This document shows positions 53,832 to 64,000 of a DNA stretch of 64,000 nt, piece after piece (positions within the stretch are counted from its first letter, which is position 1; the number at the start of each line of letters is the position of its first letter). A program made the translations under genes and the position numbers. Source of the stretch: Corylus avellana (taxonomy: Eukaryota; Streptophyta; Magnoliopsida; Fagales; Betulaceae). The notes beneath the pieces were generated by a model. The model was not told the origin of the DNA and did no database searches. It worked only from the letters and a program-made list of their open reading frames with translations. The stretch covers positions 18,300,752 to 18,364,751 of the forward strand of contig NC_081544.1 in the NCBI RefSeq assembly GCF_901000735.1, in the 5' to 3' direction.

Positions 53832-54590
53832 ATGGTTAAACTTACAGCTTCCAATTATTCAATTTGGTAGACTAGGATGAAAGATATTTTGTATTGCAAA
53901 GAGTTGTTTGACCCCATTGAGTTGAAATGTGTTAAACCAGTTGCTGTAACCAACAATGATTGGAAGAAATTGAATAGGAAAGCTGCTGGGTATATTAGGC
54001 AGTGGGTTGATCAAAGTGTCTTTCATCATGTAGCCAAAGAAGTTGATGCTTACAGTCTTTGGCATATGTTAGAGAGCCTTTATGAACGAAAGACTGTTCA
54101 AAACAAAGCCTTTGTGATAAGAAGGCTTGTGAATTTAAAGTACAATGATGGGCATAGTGTAATAGAGCATCTAAGTAATTTTCAGAGATTGTTGAATGAG
54201 TTGTCTACCATGATACTTGCACTAGATGATGAGGTGCAAGCATTACTTGTGTTGACTTCTTTGCCAGACAGTTGGGAAACCTTGGTGGTGTCACTCAGTA
54301 ATTCGGCTCACAACGGTGTGATAACTGTGGGTATGGTAAAAGACAGCATGTTCAACGAAAAGGCAAGAGGAAAAGAGCAAGGTATTTCTTCTCGTTCAAA
54401 GGCACTTGTTATAGAAAGGCGGGGGAGAAGTAAAAGTAAAATACCTCACAGGTATGACAGTCATGACAAGTCAAGAGGAAAGTCCTACTAAAAAACAGAC
54501 ATAAAATGTTTTCACTGTGGCAAGCCTGGGCATATAAGAAGAGATTGTAGAAAGTTTAAAAGTGAACAATTAAAAGGAAAAGACGAAGAA
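53832..54590 (+). pseudogene. Copia GAG with zinc knuckle
   Basis: Starts MVKLTASNYSIW, TAG at 53862 (normally K), then TRMKDILYCKELFDPIEL, RQWVDQSVFHHVAKEVDAYS, LWHMLESLYERKTVQNKAF and LVNLKYNDGHSVIEHLSNFQ, typical of Tork/TNT1-like GAG. After a TAA (54489) the zinc knuckle CFHCGKPGHIRRDC (CX2CX4HX4C) follows at 54509-54550. Confidence 0.85.
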
Positions 54591-54618
54591 CATCAAGAAG
54601 GAAAAGACTCTGTAGCAG

Positions 54619-55063
54619 TTGCCTGATGGTGATGTAGTATTTGCAGCAATTCCATCTGATGGTGATGTAGTATTTGCTTATGCTAATCTCGCATGTGATA
54701 AATCTACGTGGGTAGTTGATATAGTAGCATCTTTTCATATTACTCCACATAGAGATTTCTTCTCTTCCTACACCAGTGGCGATTTTGGTTGGGTCAGGAT
54801 GAGAAATGAAGCAAAGTGTAAAGTTATGGGCATGAAAGATATACAGCTAGAAACCAGCATTGGGTGCAAATTGATTCTCAAGGATGTCAGACATATTCCT
54901 GAAATGTGCTTCAACTTGATTTCTATTGGGAAACTTGATGATGAAGGCCACCACAATTATCTTGGAGGTGGACAGTGGAAACTGAGTAAGGGTTCTCTTA
55001 TCTTAGACAGGGGAAAGAAGATTAACACTATCTACCAAGACAAATGCAAGACTAGTCAAGGGT
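54619..55063 (+). pseudogene. Copia protease region
   Basis: STWVVDIVASFHITPHRDFF corresponds to the W-x-x-D-S-G-A-S-x-H active-site motif but reads D-I-V-A-S, so the catalytic setting is lost. It continues DVRHIPEMCFNLISIGKLDD and ends in a +1 frameshift near 55063. Confidence 0.8.
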
Positions 55064-55084
55064 GATGCGATTGTTGACGAGAAT

Positions 55085-55918
55085 GAAAACTCCACTGAGC
55101 TATGGCACAAGAGGTTTCGCCACATGAGTGAGAAGGGACTTCTGATTCTCGCCAAAGAACAGCTCCTACCTAATAATAAAGGTATATCACTAACGACCTG
55201 TACTCATTGTCTTGTTGGAAAACAAAGAAGAGTTTCATTTCAAAAATTCTCTTCATCAAGAAAGTCTACTATTCTTGATTTAATTCACATTGATGTCAGC
55301 ATTATGGACACTAAAACTCAAGGTGGTGCACTTTATTATGTTACTTTTATTGATGACCACTCTAGAAAGGTATGGGTGTTTACTTTGAAAACTAAAGATC
55401 AGGTATTGGGTGTGTTCAAAGTTTTTCATATGAAGGTTGAAAGAGAAATTGGAAGGCAGTTAAAATGCGTCTGTGCAGACAATGGTGGTGAATACAGAGG
55501 ACCGTTTGAAGAGTATTGTAAAAGCCATGGGATCAGGCTTGAGAAAACTATGCCCAAGACTTTGCAGCATAATGGTGTAGCAGAGAGAATGAATAGAACC
55601 ATCTGTGAGAGAACGTGTATGCTCTCTCATGCAAAATTGCCTAAACATTTTTGGGGTGAGGCAATGAGGATAGCAGTTGACTTGATAAATCTTTCTCCTT
55701 CAGCTCCTTTGGATGGTGACATTCCTCAAAGGGTTTGGACAGGGAAAGATGTTTCTTTTCAGCACTTGAGAGTGTTTGGCTGCAGGGCATTCTTCTATAT
55801 TCCTAGAGATGAGAGGTCAAAGCTTGATAACAAAGTCAAGCAATGTATCTTCATGGGTTATGGGCATGAGAATTTTGGTTACAGATTGTGGGATCCAGTT
55901 AATAAGAAAATCATATGA
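55085..55918 (+). pseudogene. Copia integrase
   Basis: Pre-integrase zinc finger (LWHKRFRHMS ... TCTHCLVGKQ), then the DDE core with D in LDLIHIDVSIM, D in CVCADNGGEYRG and E in QHNGVAERMNRTI, followed by FGCRAFFYIPRDERSKLDNK and GYRLWDPVNKKII. The TGA at 55916 replaces an expected CGA arginine (before SRDVVFFED). Confidence 0.88.
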
Positions 55919-56113
55919 AGTAGAGATGTCGTATTCTTTGAAGATCAAACCCTTGAAGACTTGGATCAGAAAAAGGCAGAGTCTTTCAATGAATACCGTG
56001 TTGATTTGGATCTAGTTATTCCTCCTTGTATGATGCATGATGAACACATGGGAGATGTACAAGAAGAATAGGTTGATATAGTTGGTGAAAATGGTGAGTC
56101 TGCAATTGATAAT

Positions 56114-56950
56114 GTGGAGTCAAAAGAACACCTAGAGCAAGCTTCTTCAGAACCATCCACTGAGATTCAATTGAGGAGATCTAGCAGAGACCGACAGCCT
56201 TCCAAAATGTATTTAGTTAATGAGTATGTGTTACTTTCTGATGGGAGAGAGCCAGAAAGTTATCAAGAGGTTATACTACATTACCAGAAAAATCAATGGT
56301 TAGAAGCCATGCAAGACGAGATGAAATCCTTGCATGAGAATTACACATATGATTTGGTGGAACTGCCTAAGGGCAAAAGAGCACTCAAGAATAAATGGGT
56401 GTTTAGACGCAAGATTCAACCAAACAGATCACATCCAAGGTACAAGGCGCGACTTGTCGTAAAGGGGATCGGTCAAACAAAGGGCATTGATTTTGATGAA
56501 ATTTTCTCACCCGTAGTAAAGATGTCTTCTATCATAGTTGTTTTGAGTTTGGCTGCCAAAATGAATTTGGAGATCGAACAGCTTGATGTGAAGACTGCTT
56601 TCCTTCATGGTGACTTGGAGGAAGAAATTTATATGGAGCAACCAGAGGGGTTCACAGCTAATGGCAAACAACATCTAGTGTGTCGGTAGAAAAAGAGCTT
56701 GTATGGACTCAAGCAGGCACCGAGACAGTGGTATAAGAAGTTTGATTCCTTTATGGTTGATCATGGGTATAACGGAACTACAGCAGATCATTGTGTATTT
56801 GTGAAGAAATTCTCTGATGGAGAATTTATTATTCTCTTGCTATATGTGGACAACATGTTGATTGTTTGTCGTGACACTAGTAAAATTGACAGACTGAAGA
56901 AAGAGTTGAGTAAGTCCTTTAATATGAAGGACTTGGGACCCGAAAAGTAG
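56114..56950 (+). pseudogene. Copia reverse transcriptase
   Basis: WLEAMQDEMKSLHENYTYDL, LKNKWVFRRKIQPNRSHPRY, KARLVVKGIGQTKGIDFDEI, FSPVVKMSSI, LDVKTAFLHGDLEEEIYMEQ, a TAG at 56687, SLYGLKQAPRQWYKKFDSFM, then LLLYVDNMLIV. The catalytic YVDD has become YVDN, and a further TAG follows at 56948. Confidence 0.88.
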
Positions 56951-56959
56951 ATCTTTGGT

Positions 56960-57760
56960 ATGAAGATCTCTTGTGATAGGAAGAAAGGAAAATTGTGGCT
57001 ATCGCAAGCGAGTCATAACAAGAAGGTATTGGACAGGTTTAACATGAGTAAGGCAAAAGAAGTGAGCTCTACACTTGCAGGTCATTTGAAGTTGAGTTCA
57101 AAGCAAAGTCTTACAAGTGAGAAAGAAAAAGATGAAATGAAGAAAGTGCCTTACGCATCAGCCATGGGTAGTTTAATGTACGCCATGGTGTGTATGAGGC
57201 CTGATATCACTCATGCTGTTGGAGTTATTAGTCGGTTCCTTTCTAATTATGGCAAAGAACATTGGGCAGTTGTGAAATGGAATCTCAGGTATCTCAGAGG
57301 TACTTCAAGAGTATGTTTGTGCTTCGGCAGTGGTCAACAGGTGCTTGTTGGGTTTACAGACGCATATATGGTTGGGGATATTGATTAAAAAAAATTTACT
57401 TCAGGGTACCTGATTACTAATTCAGGGGGAGCAGTGTCATGGCAATCCAGATTGCAAAAGTGTGTTTCTTTGTCTACCACAAAGGCAGAGTACATTGCAA
57501 TCACTGAAGAGGCCAAAGAATTGTTTTGGATGAAAAAGTTCTTATAAGAACTGGGTCTACATCAAGAGAGGTATGTGTTTTACTGTGACAGTCAGAGTGC
57601 CATCCATCTCAGTAAGAATTCAACTTTCCATTCAAGATCGAAACATATCGATGTTAAGCATCATTGGATTCGTGATGCACTGGAGGATAAGCTGTTATAG
57701 ATTGAAAAAATCCATACTGATAACAATGGGTCAGATATAATAACAAAATCGTTGCCTATG
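56960..57760 (+). pseudogene. Copia RNase H
   Basis: FGMKISCDRKKGKLWLSQAS, YASAMGSLMYAMVCMRPDIT, GVISRFLSNYGKEHWAVVKW, LRYLRGTS, then after TAA (57386) [60 protein letters not shown] and [12 protein letters not shown]. Stops at 57545 and 57698 sit where CAA and CAG are expected. Confidence 0.88.
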
Positions 57761-57829
57761 GAAAAACTTGAAATTTGCAAAAGCACAGCGGGCTTGGTGG
57801 AGCCCCCACATAGTAGGGAGGGGGAGATT

Positions 57830-58489
57830 TGTTGGGGGGTCCCTCTTATGTGGGGACCACATGGGCTATAAGCCTATAACAAAACAATAGGGTTTTGTTT
57901 TGTAGTATAAAAGAAACACTTATATGTGTGTTTCTTGAGTGAGACAAAAGAAGAGAAAAATAAGGAGAGGAAAGAAAAAGTGCGGCGCAAGGAGAGAGAG
58001 AGAAAGAAAGAGAAAAAGGTTTTTTCTTAATCACATCCATCAGAGATTGCAAGGTTGTTTGTGGTCCGATCTTGATGCAATTTTAGTATGTTGCTCTTGA
58101 CAACGAGTGCTACGTATTGACTGGTGTCGATCGTTGGAATTCTTCTCTAGTCTCTTGGGTGCTAATACCTACTTGGTGAGATTTTTCTTTATTCTTGTTG
58201 GAATCCACTTTAGGGTGATGAATTTATGTTTAATCCAAGAATGCACGTATTCTTGATGTGGTGATAACCTCTAGAGAAGACAATTGTAAACTCATTATTA
58301 TTGATAGTGGAAGATTTGACTCGACTAGGTCCCGTGGTTTTTACCTTCACATTGAACGGTTTTCCACATAAAATCTTGGTGTCTTGCTTGTGAGTTGCTT
58401 TATTATTATTCTGCTACTATGACTATTTAATTTGCACAAAGAGGGGTAGATTGATTTGCTACTGTGACTATTGGTGTTCACCCCTAACA
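57830..58489 (+). repeat. 3' LTR of the Copia element
   Basis: 660 bp, aligned with 53059-53755 with many substitutions and a few deletions. Confidence 0.88.
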
Positions 58490-58909
58490 CTTCTTCATGT
58501 AAGCTCGATCTGATCCCCAAAGTGCACTTTCGTTTGTATTTCGAGAACAATTTGTTTTGTTCACTGCTGTTGGAATTTCTAAAGATTGTGCTAATGTGAT
58601 CTAGCGCGCAGTGAAAATAAGCCACTTGGATGATAATTTGTTAGTTGTTTGTTGAAAAATAGCATGTGAGCATGTCCGATTTGTGTGTGAAAGAGATATA
58701 TCGAATTGTTTTCTGAAGCAATTGCCGATGCTATGGTTTGAAATACTAGGGTTTTGAATGGCCAAGGCCCCTTTTATCTTTCTTTACTTAAAAAGAAATT
58801 AAAAAAAAAAATTGGAATTAAGGGTAAATTTAAAATTTTATAAAAAAAGTCAAGGGTATAAACGTCATTGTTCCACTTTTAACGTTTTAAATCTGACGGA
58901 GGGGTTCAA

Positions 58910-59026
58910 ATTGACTACAATTAAAAGTTCAGCGGTTCAAATTGAGAGGTTTTGAAGTTTTTTTTTTTTTTTTGGGAAGGAGTTCAAATCGTGTGGTAAT
59001 TCACAGGTTTAAAATGAAGTTACCCC
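58910..59026 (-). repeat. Right terminal inverted repeat of MULE 2
   Basis: Inverted partner of 52677-52790; contains a T run (58960-58974) absent from the left arm. Confidence 0.82.
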
Positions 59027-59035
59027 TAAAAATTA

Positions 59036-59855
59036 TTTTTTCTATTAATTGAATATTTGGATAACATTAGTATTTAATTGCAATTTTATGGAAAAATTAC
59101 CAATAAGGACATTTGTTTATAACAATAAAATAACTAAAATTGTCTATAACCCTCCATTTTAGCTAGGGGTGTAAAGGTCAGTGGTTATTTAACCGCCCGC
59201 TTAATCGTTATAACCGCCTAGCAGTTAGAGGTTAGCAGTTATTGAGTTTACTAACCGTAACCGCTAAACACCTTTTTATATAATATATTTTGATAATTAT
59301 AATTATATTTATACATATAACATAATCAATTGATCATTAAATCACAATTCTTTTGGAGATAATTAAATTACAATTTGAGTATTAATATATTATCACTATA
59401 ATTTAAATATATCACACGATCAATTGATCACTAAATCATTTGATTATATAATAACAAATTACGCATATATAATATGACATAAGTCATAAGTCATATGTAT
59501 GCAAGTTCATACTAATATAATAATTAAGTATCTAGAGACTTAGTTCCAATGTATGTTATAAACTTATAAGTCCATATATGTTATAAATTATAATTATACA
59601 TTATACATATATGCAATTATGCATATTGAATAATATAAATGTATAATATCAATATTTAATTATATGATTCAATGATAATTCAAATACTTATTAAAGTTAA
59701 TCATATTATTAATGTACAATGATAATGTGATTCGTATAAATCAAATTAAGTAATTGACATTGGATTAAACAATGTGTTACTTATAACCACAATTAAAGTA
59801 TTAATGTATTATTATTTTAATTTATATGATTATATAATAACAAATTATACATATT
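59036..59855. other. AT-rich DNA with a hAT-like end
   Basis: Near 59163 TAGGGGTGTAAAGGTCAG followed by GGTTATTTAACCGCC and AACCGTAACCGC phrases recalls the ends of plant hAT elements. The rest is AT-rich and resembles 1-554. The other end is not seen; LINE 3 begins at about 59856. Confidence 0.4.
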
Positions 59856-59909
59856 TTTTTAAAGAAACTTCATCTTCATTTCATCAAATAAATCTAGAGT
59901 GTAGAAACT

Positions 59910-60440
59910 CTAAACAGAATTAGAAAATTGCTCTAAACTTATAATATCAAGGACAATACTAGGGATCTCCTCCATCCATATTTTATCAATCTGTTCACGT
60001 GTCGCCATTTTCGCCAAACCATGTGCCGCCCCATTTGCTTCTCTTTTAGCATAAAGTACCTCTCTCCGTCTAAAATAGACCAGGAATAATTTTATGTCTT
60101 CTATAATTTGTCCGTAGTGATACCACATAGAGTCCTTATTATTAACGGCTTTTACTACCACCTCAGCATCACCTTTAAAAAGCACCTCCTGTAACCCTAT
60201 CTCCTTGCAGAATTCCATCGCTCTTAGAGCTCCTATGGCTTCTGTAATTGTAGCCTCCGTATAGATCTCCATAGTTTTACTTCGAGTTGCACATACGAGG
60301 CCTTTGAAATCCCTTATGATAATCTCGATTCCCATACGCCTTCTCTCTTTGCACAGGGCTACGTCCCAATTTGCTTTAAAACAATTGGGGAAGGGTGTCC
60401 ACTTTTCGTTGGCTCCAAATGCTCCTAGTAGTTGCAGCAA
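59910..60440 (-). pseudogene. LINE 3 RNase H domain
   Basis: A 176-codon open frame: CFKANWDVALCKERRRMGIE, IIRDFKGLV, YTEATITEAIGALRAMEFCK, LQEVLFKGDAEVVVKAVNNK and YAKREANGAAHGLAKMA. The acidic residues D (NWD), E (TEA), D (KGD) and the final basic-Ala-Asn stretch match LINE RNase H. It overlaps the zinc-binding frame by 65 bp in another frame, so there is a frameshift between them. Confidence 0.82.
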
Positions 60441-61184
60441 ATAAATCCATATCCTCTCTATTACATTGTCGAAAAAGATAGTCTAGGATTTCAATAAAAT
60501 TTGCAGCCTCACACGAACTCTTCTGGAAATTCCGCCCACTTACGCTCCAAACATCATGTACTGACGGGCACGTCCACAAAATGTGTGCCACTGTCTCCAC
60601 CTCACTACAGCAAAACATGCACATCTCTTCTTTAACAACTCCACGTTTTGTAAGATTGCTTTTAGTGGGAAGAATATCACATCTAGCCCTCCCTAAGAAG
60701 ACCATTGTTGCATTAGTAACTTGTAGCCCCCAAATATTCTTCCATATGCCAGTAAGCTCCGAGGGTTTTGATCCTTCTCCTTGCATGGATTCCACTCTCT
60801 CCTTCTCAAGATAATACGTACTATGCACCGTAAAGTCCCTAGAGTTTGTGGCTTGCCAAAACAGTTTGTCTAGGCTGCTATACTTACTCCAAGGAAGGCT
60901 ACAAATAATATCTGCTTCATCTTCCCAGAAACCACTTCGAATGAGGGGGGTGTTTCATCCACTTGCTTGTGTATTTATACGAGCACTTACGGATTCATCT
61001 GCCGCCAAAATTCTGCAAGGCGTTTGAATCCAAAAGGACGTACTATTTGGAGCAGATTTTTCCCCGAAAGAATACTCTGCCAAGCAAAAGAGAGTCTATT
61101 TCCTATTTTTGCATCAAGGAAATCTCCCTTCGGATAGTATTTGGCCTTCAGGATCTTTGCCGTTAAGCTTTTCGGATTTTGCAC
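60376..61184 (-). pseudogene. LINE 3 zinc-binding region
   Basis: NPKSLTAKILKAKYYPKGDF, LDAKIGNRLSFAWQSILSGK (61184 downward), then IWGLQVTNATMVFLGRARCD, MCMFCCSEVETVAHILWTC (zinc pattern) and PSVHDVW. Frame breaks occur near 60950 and 60830. Confidence 0.78.
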
Positions 61185-61226
61185 TAATCACCAACCTTGT
61201 TTTGCTAACAAGGCCTTGTTAAAACA

Positions 61227-62500
61227 TCAAAGATCCCTAAAACCCATCCCACCTTGAGATTTGGGTCGTCTCATCTTCTCCCAACTCATCCAATGAATTT
61301 TCTTTTCGTTCTCCTTATGACTCCACCAAAATCTTTGCATGATCACATTCATCTCCTTACAAAAAGTCTTTAGTAATAGGAATATACTCATGCTATAGGT
61401 TGGAATAGCTTGCACCACAGCCTTGAGTAAAATTTCCTTCCATGCCTGTGATAGCAGCTTGGACTTCCAACACCCACCCTCTTTCTCACTCTATCTACAA
61501 TATTTTGAAATTCACTAAGCCGGGACTTTCCAACTAAAGCCGGGAGTCCCAAGTATTTATTATACCTTTGCGCAACTGGGAGCCCTAATAGATGGATGAG
61601 TTGGTCTCTAACATCTTGGGTAGTGTTTCTGCTAAAGAAAATTGAAGTCTTGTCTCTATTCAATTTTTGCCCCGATGCCTCTTCATATTTCTCCAACAAA
61701 TGTGTCAACTTATGCCAATCATGGGAAGTCGCTTGACAAAATAGTAAGCTATCATCTGCAAAAATAAATGGTTAAGTCTAGGTCCTTTAGGGGAAGTAGA
61801 AACTCCCCTAAGAGCACCCAAAAGGGCAGCAAAATACAATTGCGTAAGCTAAAGAGATAGAGGGTCCCCTTGCCTTGTACCCCGAGATGGCCGAATACAT
61901 CCCTCTGGAGATCCATTGATAATGATCAAATATTTGACAGTCGTTATGTGCATGATCAACCCAATCCATTTTTCAGCAAATCCCAAACTACACATAACTG
62001 TTTCAAGAAAAACTCATTCCACTCGATCATAGGCCTTGCTCATGTCTAATTTATTAGTCATATACCCAGACTTCCCCCACATCCTAGAGTGCATAGAATG
62101 TAATGTTCCATAGGCTGCCAACACATTGTCCGTTATAAGTCTACCTGGAATAAATGCACTATGATTTTGAGATATTATGTATGGCAAAATAACCTTCAAT
62201 CTATTGGCCAAAGTTTTAGAAACAATTTTATACTCCACATTAGACAAACTTATAGGTCTAAATTCGGAAACCTTTTTAGGATTCTTTTTTTTTAGGAATA
62301 AGTGCAATGTGTGCATAATTCAATTCCTCATCTAGTACACCTGAAACGAAGAACTGTGAAATGGATTTACATACCTCAACACCAATGTGGACTAGTGTTC
62401 CTTGTAAAAACTAGTAGGAAGCCCATCCGGTCCCAGAGATTTTAGAGGGGCCATCTGAGCAAGTGCATCACAAAATTCTTCTTCGGTGAAATCCCGTAGT
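61227..62500 (-). pseudogene. LINE 3 reverse transcriptase
   Basis: Minus-strand pieces: FCDALAQMAPLKSLGPDGLP (about 62480-62420), [40 protein letters not shown] and [20 protein letters not shown] (62316 downward), [11 protein letters not shown], then GQKLNRDKTSIFFSRN (61708 downward), YLGLPALVGKS and IPTYSMSIFLLLKTFCKEMN. The region between 61710 and 62014 holds the decayed catalytic part. Confidence 0.82.
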
Positions 62501-62529
62501 AGTTGGTCGTTCATATCTGTCGTTACTAT

Positions 62530-63902
62530 TGTGCTAAATACTACCTAAATTAATAGATAATATTTAGTACGTTTTACTCGCAAGTGCACAAGATCAAACG
62601 ATAGTATAGTGCAGCAAGTACGAGATCGATCCCACGAGGATTGTTGATTTTGTTTTAGAATTGATAAAAATATCAAATTGTCACTAAATTGATATTGTGA
62701 AAAAGAAACAAAAAGATATAAAGATAAATGAAAAGGTAAAGGCAGTGCTTTGATATCCACCACTAATCATACTTAGACAATATAACAATATGCCAATGAT
62801 CCAATCATATTATGAATTCTTAATGTTTGCCAACCTAAGGATATGAGTGTCTACTCCTTAAGCTATTGATTTTCCTAAGCAACGAATTAGGCATAGGTGT
62901 CTAATTCTTTTCTTTCTTAAAGGATTTAGCATGGGTGTCTACTAAGTTGTTATTTAATAAAGCATAAATTTGTGGAAATCGACAAACAAATGAGGCCTAT
63001 GGCATGGATGTCTACTCCCGGTTCCCCATGTTAATTAACCCAAGAAACTGGTGTGGATTTCTTTTGTTACTCTTATTAAACCTAGGACTCGATCATCCAA
63101 ATTGATTTAATTAACTAATCTATACCACATGCATATAATGGCCAATCACATACATATGAGGAATTCAAGAAAACATGAATTAATCAAGCTAAGCAACACA
63201 ATATGATTATCATAAAGGCGCCAATATTGAAATATTAAATAAATATAATTAGGGCTTCAATCTAGCCCTCCTTAAGAGTTAGTTACTCATAATTAAAATA
63301 AAACTAAAAGAGAAAAGGGAAAGAAAGAACCAAAAACGACTCCTTGAAGTAGCCTCCAATTCCTCTCCCCAAAGTTGTCTCATTGAAATTGTGTATTGAA
63401 TTGTGAGCCTTAGAGGTCTATTTATAGGGCTTAGGAGAGTCCTAGAAGCACTACTAATCCTAGGAAATTCGGAGATTTAAGTCCTAATCCAATTAGGATA
63501 AAGAAAACCTTAGTCCAAATCGGAATAGGATTCGCCCAGAATTGCGTTCCTATCTTGCAGGGTGATTTTGGCATAGTGGCAGTCCGAATTAGGAAAATTC
63601 TATTTCACAATGATTTGTATCATTTTGAGTTATATTCCCAATGCCACTTTAATCACTTCAATCTGATATTTGAACTGAAAGTTATAATTAAAATACCGAG
63701 ACATGTGCAGAATCCAAATTTGAATCCAATCTGATTTTGACTCTAATTTGAGAAATTCCGATTTAATCATTTCCTTTATTTGATTAAACTTCTAGGTCTT
63801 CCCAATTTGCTCTTTAAGCTTGTAACTTTTTCGGAAACGATTTCTTTTCTTCCATGACCTATAAAACAAAGAAAATGCAAAAAGAAAACAAAATAGCACA
63901 AA
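62530..63902 (-). mobile_element. LTR, second family, inserted in LINE 3 and cut by CACTA
   Basis: The reverse complement aligns with 18890-20283 over its length: TGTGCTAAATACTACCTAAA at the left corresponds to TTTAGGTAGTATTTGGCACA, and the TATA region is at 63412-63425 on the minus strand. The outer part expected to its right lies beyond the CACTA element. Confidence 0.72.
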
Positions 63903-64000
63903 CACTACAAAAAAATACGCTTTTAGTGGCGTGGCAACTGTTCATTAGTTGTTGCCACATCACCATTTGGTAATGTGTGAAGAGACGACACGTTACCAGA
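63903..64000 (+). mobile_element. Left end of a CACTA (En/Spm) DNA transposon
   Basis: CACTACAAAAAAATACGC is the classical terminal sequence of plant CACTA elements. GTGGCAACTG and AGTTGTTGCCAC nearby form inverted subterminal motifs, expected as transposase binding sites. The rest is outside the window. Confidence 0.75.

Larger units (their letters stand above)
53059..58489 (+). mobile_element. Ty1/Copia retrotransposon, decayed, 5.4 kb
   Basis: LTRs at 53059-53755 and 57830-58489 (TGTTGGG ... CCCCTAACA), a tRNA-Met primer site three bases after the 5' LTR (TGGTATCAGAGA, 53759-53770) and a purine tract TAGGGAGGGGGAGATT before the 3' LTR. Flanks CTCCT (53054-53058) and CTTCT (58490-58494) differ by one base. 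The interior keeps the Copia order GAG, protease, integrase, reverse transcriptase, RNase H in what was one frame, now broken by about ten stops and a frameshift. Confidence 0.9.
52677..59026. mobile_element. Second Mutator-like element (Pack-MULE), occupied by a Copia element
   Basis: The ends GGGGTAACTTCATTTTAAAC (52677 on) and GTTTAAAATGAAGTTACCCC (to 59026) are exact inverses, with looser homology over about 110-120 bp. A perfect 9-bp duplication, TAAAAATTA, lies at 52668-52676 and 59027-59035. Without the Copia insertion (53059-58489) the element is about 920 bp and has no transposase. Its left half holds two tandem copies of a GC-rich exon-like segment followed by a GTAAGC splice donor, so it captured host gene DNA. 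Confidence 0.87.
59856..62529 (-). mobile_element. 5'-incomplete L1-type LINE with RNase H
   Basis: On the minus strand it ends near 59856 (T run at 59851-59861) and reads back through RNase H, zinc-binding region and reverse transcriptase to 62529, where an LTR cuts in. Endonuclease and ORF1 are not in the window. Confidence 0.8.

Overview
This is nuclear DNA of a flowering plant, a eudicot and probably a woody perennial. The host gene has five exons with plant-type GT-AG introns. The intergenic DNA is AT-rich and built from layers of plant transposable elements: Copia and Ty3/Gypsy LTR elements, L1-type LINEs with and without an RNase H domain, Mutator-like elements (MULEs), a SINE and a CACTA end. 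No organelle or bacterial genes were seen. The species cannot be named from this window.

Layout. 1-4484 is AT-rich DNA holding a 1.2-kb MULE (564-1769, perfect 9-bp target duplication) that carries an F-box-like fragment. 4502-13000 is a 5'-truncated LINE bounded by a 17-bp target duplication. It was later split by two retrotransposons that encode only GAG: one with a tRNA-Asp primer site (4575-10346) and an antisense Copia-type one (about 10570-11835). 13474-29632 is a composite. Two related inverted sequences flank a decayed adenine/guanine permease (AZG) fragment. That fragment is split by a 2.1-kb solo LTR, and next to it lie two nested minus-strand LTRs of the same family. A 9-kb non-autonomous LTR element (16928-25983) sits in the inner one; it carries another solo LTR and an antisense coiled-coil ORF.

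29942-47500 is the main host gene. It is a plus-strand, five-exon gene for a chloroplast-type SET-domain protein (Rubisco methyltransferase family, 476 aa). Its 14.3-kb first intron holds a chromovirus (30680-40106) with a nearly full-length LINE inside it, plus a second truncated chromovirus (about 40865-43998). Intron 2 holds a small solo LTR, and intron 3 appears to be GC-AG.

47501-52667 is mostly intergenic. It holds a MITE, a small probable gene on the minus strand (49604-49813) and a SINE with 16-bp target duplications. 52677-59026 is a second MULE (perfect 9-bp duplication) carrying a tandemly duplicated exon of a small membrane protein; a decayed Copia element inserted into the second copy. 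The window ends with a hAT-like AT-rich stretch, a third LINE on the minus strand (59856-62529), an LTR (62530-63902) and the first 98 bases of a CACTA transposon that cuts that LTR.

The functional content looks like one gene plus one small gene. Almost everything else is transposon sequence, and in many places nested insertions let the order of events be read from target duplications. Coordinates of domains and ends were worked out by eye; no database search was run.
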